From positions 1 through 19,974 of the forward strand of contig JBMNTU010000034.1 in assembly GCA_050945895.1 (NCBI GenBank): DNA of 19,974 bases. The letters run 5' to 3'. The position numbers and the translations under genes are program-made. The notes under the pieces are model-generated. The model was not told where the DNA came from. It did not search any database and saw only the letters and a program-made list of their open reading frames with translations. Positions 15,759-19,974 of this stretch are shown here, piece after piece. Every line of letters begins with the position of its first letter. Positions within the stretch are counted from its first letter, which is position 1. This DNA comes from JBMNTU01 sp050945895. GTDB taxonomy: Bacteria; Bacillota; Clostridia; Christensenellales; Christensenellaceae.

Positions 15759-16457
15759 ATGGGTTTAGTAGAGTCGATTATCCTGTTTGCGGTCGTGCTG
15801 GCCATATATGTACTGATTATCGATATTTTCTCTGTTTTCTTCCGCGTCACAGGCGTGCCTGCCGAAAAAGCGCGGTTCCAGGTGATTTCGCTTCTGACAA
15901 ACAGCGGATATACAACAAAGGAAAGCGAAATCGTGGTAGAAGTTTTGCCCAGAAGAAAGCTTGCGCGGAAAATTATGCTGTTTGGTTATATTTTTTCCGT
16001 TACCATCGTTGCGTTTTTTATCAATATGATGATGGCGCTGCCCGCGGCCGAGTTTGGCGAGGTATGGCCGCAGGTGATTGCCGTTTGCGCTGTGCTTGCC
16101 GCGTTTTTGGCAGTTAAGCAAATTCCGGGGGTAAAAGCCGGGTTCAACCGGGCCGTACAAAAACGGGCGTACAAGTGGCTGCGCAAGAGTGAAAACGAGA
16201 ACCCGGTGGTGCTGCTGGACGAATACCAAAACGGCGTTGTTGCATATGTTATCATCAACGCTTTGCCCAAAAGCATGGAGCAGGCAACGGCTTCGTCGCT
16301 GCATATTGCAATGGAGCACAACGTTCATATTATGCTGATTAAGCGGGACAACGAGCTTCTTTCCGGAAATTTTACAGACGTTGTTTTGCAGCCGGGCGAC
16401 GCGCTTACCGTCTTTGGCAAGCGCCGCCAGATAGAATCGCTTTTTTCTGCAAAGTAG
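15759..16457 (+). CDS. Membrane protein with C-terminal TrkA-C (RCK_C) domain
   Basis: This 232-residue protein has about three N-terminal transmembrane helices (residues 4-28, 72-95, 100-120) and a C-terminal RCK_C-like domain (about 150-232), with GNFTDVVLQPGDALTVFGKRRQIESLF matching the ligand-binding end of TrkA-C domains. Between helices 1 and 2 lies PAEKARFQVISLLTNSGYTTKESE, a conserved element of this clostridial family. RCK_C domains bind small ligands and gate ion transporters; this protein lacks a pore signature and a Rossmann RCK_N domain, so it may be a regulatory subunit. AAAAAAGGAG precedes the ATG. It follows the glycosylase gene by 13 bases and is followed by a clear terminator. 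Confidence 0.78.
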   Translation: MGLVESIILFAVVLAIYVLIIDIFSVFFRVTGVPAEKARFQVISLLTNSGYTTKESEIVVEVLPRRKLARKIMLFGYIFSVTIVAFFINMMMALPAAEFGEVWPQVIAVCAVLAAFLAVKQIPGVKAGFNRAVQKRAYKWLRKSENENPVVLLDEYQNGVVAYVIINALPKSMEQATASSLHIAMEHNVHIMLIKRDNELLSGNFTDVVLQPGDALTVFGKRRQIESLFSAK

Positions 16458-16471
16458 CTCTAATATATATG

Positions 16472-16491
16472 CCGCCTGCGGGCGGTTTTTT
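16472..16491 (+). terminator. Intrinsic terminator after the TrkA-C gene
   Basis: CCGCC (16472-16476) pairs with GGCGG (16481-16485) around TGCG, followed by TTTTTT (16486-16491). It lies 14 bases after the stop codon and ends the unit that begins at pepV or alaS. Confidence 0.88.
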
Positions 16492-16522
16492 ATTGCATTT
16501 AGAGTTGAATATTATTTTATTA

Positions 16523-16552
16523 TTGACAATAGTGTGTGGCGCATAGTATAAT
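16523..16552 (+). promoter_or_regulatory. Consensus sigma-A promoter of the padR gene
   Basis: TTGACA (16523-16528) and TATAAT (16547-16552) are both perfect, with an 18-base spacer. The predicted start is near 16559, which excludes coding starts at 16536 and 16557 and supports the ATG at 16575. Confidence 0.85.
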
Positions 16553-16570
16553 TTGCATGAAAGGATGCAA
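16553..16570 (+). promoter_or_regulatory. Candidate PadR operator
   Basis: TTGCAT (16553-16558), six bases, then ATGCAA (16565-16570) form a perfect inverted repeat directly downstream of the -10, spanning the predicted start and the AAAGGA ribosome binding site. Its place and symmetry fit autorepression by the dimeric PadR encoded next; the binding partner is inferred. Confidence 0.55.
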
Positions 16571-16574
16571 TGCA

Positions 16575-16916
16575 ATGATTTCTAATGAGTTACTGGAAAG
16601 TATGGTGCAGGAAATCCGGCGGGGAAGCATTGTGCTTTGTGTGCTGAGCAGGCTGGGCGAGCCCAAGTATGGATATGCGCTTTTAACGGAGCTAAACGAA
16701 AAAGGGCTGAACCTGGATGCGGGAACGCTCTATCCTTTGCTTAGGCGGCTGGAAAAGCAGGGTCTGCTGGAAAGCCAATGGAACACCGATGGGGCAAAGC
16801 CACGGAAATACTACTGTATGAATATGGACGGGCGCGATGCGCTGGGCAAGCTGAAGGAAAGCTGGAGCAGGATTTCTGAAATTGTTGAAGATATGCTCGG
16901 GGAGGATGGAAAATGA
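16575..16916 (+). CDS. PadR family transcriptional regulator
   Basis: From the ATG at 16575 the protein has 113 residues. It is a PadR winged-helix regulator: ELLESMVQEIRRGSIVLCVLSRL, YGYALLTEL, the recognition and wing segment DAGTLYPLLRRLEKQGLLESQW, and KPRKYYCMNMDGRDAL, then one C-terminal dimerisation helix. This is the short (subfamily 2) type. The start is chosen because AAAGGA (16560-16565) lies 9 bases upstream and because upstream in-frame codons fall inside the promoter. Its stop overlaps the start of the HAAS-domain gene by four bases (ATGA), so the two are translationally coupled. Such pairs usually repress their own operon; the inducer is unknown. Confidence 0.93.
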   Translation: MISNELLESMVQEIRRGSIVLCVLSRLGEPKYGYALLTELNEKGLNLDAGTLYPLLRRLEKQGLLESQWNTDGAKPRKYYCMNMDGRDALGKLKESWSRISEIVEDMLGEDGK

Positions 16917-17923
16917 CATTTGAAATTATTGAACGCTACATATATGCCGTTACCAGCCGGCTACCACAGTCCAAGAGGGAAGACATCCGGCAAGAGCTGC
17001 GCTCTATCATTGAAGATATGATGGAAGCTTATGGCGGTCATACGGAAGAGAATGCGCGCCGCGCCATAGAAGAGCTTGGTGACCCCAAAAAGCTGGCGGA
17101 AAAGTATAACGATTCACCAAAATACCTGATCTCGCCAGCGGTTTACGATAATTATGTTTTAATATTGAAGATCGTGCTTTTTGCTGTTACGATTGGCGTT
17201 ATAGTAGGTGCAATTGCGGATTCATTTGCGCAACCGGGTGTGTGGCAGACAGTTCCGCAAATTACAGCAGGTGCAGCGGGCGCAATTGGGAATTTTTTTG
17301 CAGACCTGATCGGAGGGCTAGTTACCGCTTTTGCATGGGTCACAATCGTGTTCTTTATATTGGACAGGTATAATGTACGGATGGATTTGAAAATGGATAA
17401 GGAATGGAGTATCGAAAACCTGCGCGAGCTGCCTAAAGAAGGCGGCGAGATCAAACGCGGCGAATGCATTGCGGGAATTGTTTTTTCTACGGTATTTATG
17501 CTGATATTCGCACTTGTTCCCTGGGTACTTTCTGCCTATTTTCCGGTAGACGGAAGCATTCAGATCGTTCCGGTGTTCGACCTGCAGGTCGTTATGCAGC
17601 GCATGGGGCTATTTTTTGCCATGTATGGGTTGGGGATATTAAAGGAAGCAGGCAAGCTGATTGCGGGTCGCTGGTCGACAAAGCTGGGCATCTTTTCTGC
17701 AGTCATTTCGGTGATTACGCTATTGCTGATGCTGGGCATTTTTGCGGATATGGCAATATGGAACCCAAGCTTTGCCGGCGAGGTTACGCAGCTGGGCAAT
17801 ATAGGCAGCGATATATTTATATCCGTATGGAATATAATAACGTCGGTGTTTGTGTTTATAGTGGTAATTGCCAGCGTATTGGGCATGGTAACGGAAATAA
17901 TAAAAGGGGTGCGGCACAACTGA
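16913..17923 (+). CDS. HAAS-domain membrane protein, partner of PadR
   Basis: This 336-residue protein opens with a HAAS/DUF1700-type cytoplasmic helical domain (residues 1-70: IERYIYAVTSRLPQSKREDI, RQELRSIIEDMM, ARRAIEELGDPKKLAEKY). About six transmembrane helices follow, near residues 81-103, 128-150, 186-208, 228-245, 256-277 and 305-328, with a charged cytoplasmic loop around 155-180. GGGGAGGA precedes the ATG, which overlaps the padR stop. HAAS domains are found next to PadR regulators and are thought to link membrane state to the regulator; the membrane part has no recognised transport motif. Its stop codon directly abuts the stop of the convergent gene at 17924. Confidence 0.85.
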   Translation: MTFEIIERYIYAVTSRLPQSKREDIRQELRSIIEDMMEAYGGHTEENARRAIEELGDPKKLAEKYNDSPKYLISPAVYDNYVLILKIVLFAVTIGVIVGAIADSFAQPGVWQTVPQITAGAAGAIGNFFADLIGGLVTAFAWVTIVFFILDRYNVRMDLKMDKEWSIENLRELPKEGGEIKRGECIAGIVFSTVFMLIFALVPWVLSAYFPVDGSIQIVPVFDLQVVMQRMGLFFAMYGLGILKEAGKLIAGRWSTKLGIFSAVISVITLLLMLGIFADMAIWNPSFAGEVTQLGNIGSDIFISVWNIITSVFVFIVVIASVLGMVTEIIKGVRHN

Positions 17924-18433
17924 CTATCGATTGAATCTGGAAATTTTTACGCCGTTTGCGGCAAGGCGCCGCAGAAAATCTTCACGGTAGGTAACGTATG
18001 CAAAAAAGCGGTACGTTCGCAGGTCACTGATTAGTGTAATGCCATATCGCGTGACGACCGCTTCGCGAATATCTTTAAAATACACACGCCGTTTGATATT
18101 GAACATGTTGATGTAAATCATGTCTTCCTGAAACACCTTGATACGGAAAACGGCGAACAAAAGAAGGAACATCAGGCCGACAAAGCCCAATACGCAAAGC
18201 AGCACAATGGCGATGACGTCCGCGCTCTGCTGCAAAACAAACATAAGGACAAACCCGCCGATTGCAAGAAAATAGATAACGGCGGCAACAAGAAACGCAC
18301 GCGGGTAACGTACGGTAAAGGGCGCCTGCTCATCCTCCAAAACGGGTATGCGCAGGTTTTTTGCAGAGAACAATACAAGGTGTACGGCAGAAACCAAAAA
18401 TAGCGCGATTAACGCAATCTGTATAATCTGCAT
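17924..18433 (-). CDS. Three-helix membrane protein with a PH-like C-terminal domain
   Basis: This 169-residue protein has transmembrane helices near residues 2-22, 47-66 and 72-93. The remainder (FQEDMIYINMFNIKRRVYFKDI, REAVVTRYGITLISDLRTYRFFAYV) looks like the beta-rich bacterial PH-like domain of small clostridial membrane proteins, where an RxVxFxDI-type strand is common. No enzymatic motif is seen and the function is unknown. AAAGGAG precedes the ATG, inside the end of the upstream acetyltransferase gene, whose stop is only two bases away, so it is the last gene of a four-gene unit. No terminator lies between it and the convergent gene. Confidence 0.75.
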   Translation of the reverse strand: MQIIQIALIALFLVSAVHLVLFSAKNLRIPVLEDEQAPFTVRYPRAFLVAAVIYFLAIGGFVLMFVLQQSADVIAIVLLCVLGFVGLMFLLLFAVFRIKVFQEDMIYINMFNIKRRVYFKDIREAVVTRYGITLISDLRTYRFFAYVTYREDFLRRLAANGVKISRFNR

Positions 18434-18435
18434 AG

Positions 18436-18942
18436 CTACTCCTTTAGTAACGCATACATACAGCTATCCAGAAAGCTGCCGTTTTTGTAGGCGTTTTTTT
18501 GCAAAACGCCTTCCAGCGTAAAACCGGCCTTTTCGAGCGCGCGGCGCGAACCGGCATTCTGTGCAAACGGCTCTGCAAATATGCGGACAATATCGAACAA
18601 GTCGAATGCCTGTGCGCAAATTTCCTTTAAAGCGCCGCTTACAATTCCACGGCCCCAAAACGGCTCGCCCAGCCAGTAGCCCACCTCTGCGCTTTTTCGA
18701 TAGATATTTCCCTGCACAAACACGCCGATGCTTCCCGCGGCTTCGCCGTCCACTTCAATTGCACGCATCAGCCGCCGCGTCGTATCGCCCAATATGCAGT
18801 CTTGTACAAATTGCTTTGCGTCGTCTTCCGTATAAGGGTAGGGAAAACCATCGCGCAGGTTGTCGGCAATTTTTTTGTTATTGGCGTACTTTGTAATGCT
18901 CCTGTAGTCCATTCCCTGCCATTCGCGCACTAAAAAATCCAT
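18436..18942 (-). CDS. GNAT N-acetyltransferase, RimJ/RimL type
   Basis: From the ATG at 18942 the protein has 168 residues. It shows the RimJ/RimL-like GNAT pattern: VREWQGMDYRSITKYANNKKI at the start, a beta-hairpin IEVDGEAAGSIGVF, EVGYWLGEPFWGRGIVSGALKEI with the acetyl-CoA pyrophosphate loop (RxxGxG-like, WGRGIV), and the C-terminal AGSRRALEKAGFTLEGVLQKNAYKNG. It transfers an acetyl group from acetyl-CoA to an unknown amine, possibly a protein N-terminus. The start at 18942 is chosen because AAAGGAG lies 6 bases upstream; an in-frame ATG at 18963 lies before that site. It lies 11 bases after the other GNAT gene. Confidence 0.9.
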   Translation of the reverse strand: MDFLVREWQGMDYRSITKYANNKKIADNLRDGFPYPYTEDDAKQFVQDCILGDTTRRLMRAIEVDGEAAGSIGVFVQGNIYRKSAEVGYWLGEPFWGRGIVSGALKEICAQAFDLFDIVRIFAEPFAQNAGSRRALEKAGFTLEGVLQKNAYKNGSFLDSCMYALLKE

Positions 18943-18953
18943 ATTTTTCTCCT

Positions 18954-19391
18954 TTATAACCATAAGATGAATCCGGTTTTGTCTTCACTGTTATAGCCTG
19001 CTTTGCGGTAAAAATCCAACGTAGCGCTGTCCTTTGCGCCGGACAGCAGCATAATTTTGTAGCAACCTGCATCCTTGGCAATTTGCTTTGCTTGTTTTAG
19101 CACGGCAGATGCAAAGCCCTGCTTTCTGTAGTCCGAATGGGTGATGACGTTTTCAACAAGCGCATACGGCCGCGCCGAATGCGTCAGGTTTCGAATGACG
19201 GTTATGGTGCAGGTGGAAAGCAATGCGCCCTCTTGCTCAAGCACCAATATATGCTGGCTTGGGTCTGTTAATATCTGCTTAAACACCTGAAGGGCGCATC
19301 CGTTTGCATCAATCGTCGGCTCCTGGTTGTAATGGGAATATAAAGCCAGCAGGGCAGAAAGCTCATCGGCCCGTATTTCGCGTATTTCCAT
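18954..19391 (-). CDS. GNAT N-acetyltransferase
   Basis: From the ATG at 19391 the protein has 145 residues, normal for a single GNAT domain. Motifs are MEIREIRADELSALLALYSHY, the central strand ILVLEQEGALLSTCTI, and VENVITHSDYRKQGFASAVLKQ with the acetyl-CoA loop (YRKQGFAS), ending SATLDFYRKAGYN. The acceptor is unknown and the family is different from the RimJ/RimL-like neighbour. GAAGGAC lies 7 bases before the ATG. The stop of the upstream Cdd1-like gene is one base away (TGATATG), which means translational coupling and argues against the longer in-frame start at 19493, which would overlap that gene by about 100 bases. Confidence 0.9.
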   Translation of the reverse strand: MEIREIRADELSALLALYSHYNQEPTIDANGCALQVFKQILTDPSQHILVLEQEGALLSTCTITVIRNLTHSARPYALVENVITHSDYRKQGFASAVLKQAKQIAKDAGCYKIMLLSGAKDSATLDFYRKAGYNSEDKTGFILWL

Positions 19392-19392
19392 A

Positions 19393-19638
19393 TCAGTCCT
19401 TCCAGTTCCACCATTTAAGCTTTTCGGGGTCGTGCTTTTTGTTTTCGGCATAATATACAGCCGCGCGGTAAACATAAAGCTGGCACCGATCAATCCTTAT
19501 GCCGCGCTGGATGCAGTCTTTTTCGTACAGGGCCTCCGGGTCAACGCCCCGCAAATCTTCGATTTGATGGATGCCCAGCTTAATAAAGTCCTGCTCTGTT
19601 TTTATACCCACACCGGGGATTTGTCTGAGCTCGCCCAT
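19393..19638 (-). CDS. Cdd1-like helix-hairpin-helix protein
   Basis: This 81-residue protein has a single helix-hairpin-helix unit, MGELRQIPGVGIKTEQDFIK, then LGIHQIEDLRGVDPEALYEK and RIDRCQLYVYRAAVYYAEN, which together match the small Cdd1 (pathogenicity locus) family. HhH units bind DNA without sequence preference, but no activity is established for Cdd1 proteins. It ends in a Lys/Trp-rich tail (KLKWWNWKD). GAGGAAG precedes the ATG and an extended -10 lies at 19666-19674, making this the first gene of the minus-strand unit. Confidence 0.85.
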   Translation of the reverse strand: MGELRQIPGVGIKTEQDFIKLGIHQIEDLRGVDPEALYEKDCIQRGIRIDRCQLYVYRAAVYYAENKKHDPEKLKWWNWKD

Positions 19639-19665
19639 ACTTCCTCAAAAGGTTTCAATATTTCG

Positions 19666-19674
19666 ATTATAACA
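19666..19674 (-). promoter_or_regulatory. Extended -10 promoter of the Cdd1-GNAT-GNAT-PH unit
   Basis: On the minus strand TGT (19674-19672) followed by a perfect TATAAT (19671-19666) gives the TGnTATAAT extended -10. No good -35 is visible 16-18 bases upstream, which extended -10 promoters tolerate. It lies 28 bases before the ATG at 19638. Confidence 0.55.
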
Positions 19675-19742
19675 TATATGAGGAATTGTACACCATTTGA
19701 TTTCTGTTTTTGGCCGGATACACCTGTGCAAAATCAATGGTC

Positions 19743-19753
19743 TATGATAAAAT
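19743..19753 (+). promoter_or_regulatory. Candidate -10 region for the interrupted gene
   Basis: TATGAT (19743-19748) overlaps TAAAAT (19748-19753), either of which could be a -10 element about 35 bases before the TTG at 19785. No convincing -35 accompanies them. Confidence 0.3.
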
Positions 19754-19784
19754 AGAAACACCTTGGGGTGGGGGGAACATTCAC

Positions 19785-19874
19785 TTGAAGCTTTCCGAAC
19801 GATTTACTGCAAAAAAAGCCAAACAATATCTGCTGCAAAGCCTGTTTGTGGCGCTGTGTGTGTTTGTCAACTGA
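19785..19874 (+). pseudogene. 5' end of a gene apparently interrupted by an insertion sequence
   Basis: A TTG at 19785, preceded by GGGGTGGGGGG, opens a frame of 29 codons ending at TGA 19872-19874. The peptide starts with a basic segment (MKLSERFTAKKAKQY) and then a hydrophobic stretch (LLQSLFVALCVFV) like a signal peptide or first membrane helix, and then simply stops. The stop lies inside a sequence that looks like the end of an IS21-type element beginning at about 19863. The likely reading is a membrane or exported protein gene cut after about 26 codons. A genuine 29-residue membrane peptide is the alternative. The gene cannot be identified from this fragment. Confidence 0.45.
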
Positions 19875-19908
19875 AAAGTACAGCGTTTGGTCACGAAAAT
19901 ATACAGCA
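19863..19908 (+). repeat. Tandem 23-base repeat at the putative IS end
   Basis: Unit 1 (19863-19885) and unit 2 (19886-19908) lie head to tail with no gap. They agree at 15 of 23 positions, with TTTG at the start and TACAGC near the end shared exactly. Confidence 0.6.
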
Positions 19909-19938
19909 CCCTCAATCACCGAAGTTAATTAAGAATTC

Positions 19939-19974
19939 CGTTGTGGAAGGGGGCACCGTCCCCCTTCCACAACG
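19939..19974. repeat. Perfect 15-bp inverted repeat at the right edge
   Basis: CGTTGTGGAAGGGGG (19939-19953) and CCCCCTTCCACAACG (19960-19974) are exact reverse complements around CACCGT. A GC-rich hairpin of this size near an IS end could block transcription entering the element. The second arm ends exactly at the last base, so the repeat may be longer. Confidence 0.85.

Larger units (their letters stand above)
19863..19974. mobile_element. Putative end of an IS21-like insertion sequence, continuing beyond the window
   Basis: From 19863 the sequence holds two adjacent copies of a 23-base unit whose first copy contains TGTCAACTGAAAAGTACAG. From memory, ends of this form, repeated in tandem as transposase binding sites, are typical of IS21-family elements. 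No transposase (istA/istB) coding sequence is inside the window, so the assignment rests on the end sequence, the interrupted reading frame and a hairpin further in. The element boundary is probably near 19863-19865. Confidence 0.42.

Noticed and set aside
16536..16574. Longer PadR start at GTG 16536 or ATG 16557
   Set aside because: Both lie within or upstream of the predicted transcription start of a perfect consensus promoter, and the ribosome binding site fits the ATG at 16575.
19392..19493. Longer GNAT start at 19493
   Set aside because: It would overlap the Cdd1-like gene by about 100 bases and has no ribosome binding site; the ATG at 19391 has a good one.
19925..19938. Adjacent TTAATTAA and GAATTC suggesting cloning-vector or linker sequence
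   Set aside because: The flanks do not resemble a vector I recognise, and such AT-rich sites occur naturally in non-coding IS ends; a vector screen would settle it.
1..19974. CRISPR arrays, tRNA or rRNA genes, T-box or other riboswitches
   Set aside because: No regularly spaced repeats, no tRNA-like cloverleaf and no recognisable leader were seen; the gap before alaS (52 bases) is too short for a T-box.

Overview
The window reads as a chromosomal housekeeping region from an anaerobic Bacillota, most likely class Clostridia. The reasons are a perfect CIRCE operator in front of hrcA-grpE-dnaK-dnaJ, the lepA-hemW-hrcA gene order, strong AGGAGG-type ribosome binding sites, sigma-A promoters with consensus hexamers, a 455-residue clostridial-type citrate synthase, and a PadR/HAAS-domain pair. 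Base composition looks even and near 50% GC by eye. I cannot place it to genus; no rRNA, tRNA or CRISPR array was seen, and no gap between genes exceeds about 260 bases.

Layout. 1-1730 (minus strand): the start of a lipoprotein gene that runs off the left edge, then a monocistronic citrate synthase with its own promoter and terminator. 1987-5988 (plus): a cytidylate-kinase-like protein, then lepA, a small winged-helix/membrane-anchor protein and hemW. 6028-10975 (plus): the class I heat-shock operon hrcA-grpE-dnaK-dnaJ, with CIRCE, unusual palindromes inside the promoter, a strong hairpin between dnaK and dnaJ, and a terminator shared with the convergent radC. 10974-11732 (minus): radC, divergent from pepV. 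11843-16491 (plus): an M20 dipeptidase, a minimal alanyl-tRNA synthetase without the C-terminal domain, a hypoxanthine/uracil-DNA glycosylase-superfamily enzyme, and a TrkA-C-domain membrane protein followed by a terminator. 16523-17923 (plus): a PadR regulator with a candidate autoregulatory operator, overlapping a HAAS-domain membrane protein. 17924-19638 (minus): a tightly packed four-gene unit (Cdd1-like HhH protein, two GNAT acetyltransferases, PH-like membrane protein). 19785-19974: the beginning of a plus-strand gene that appears to be cut by the end of an IS21-like insertion sequence, then a perfect 15-bp inverted repeat at the window edge.

Functionally the core is protein quality control and translation: LepA and AlaRS act in translation, HemW in heme handling, HrcA/GrpE/DnaK/DnaJ in chaperoning, and PepV in peptide turnover. 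I found no convincing new multi-gene defence or biosynthetic system. The best leads are the minimal AlaRS, the double palindrome in the hrcA promoter, the GNRA-capped hairpin between dnaK and dnaJ, the PadR operator, the winged-helix membrane protein between lepA and hemW, and the interrupted gene at the right edge.
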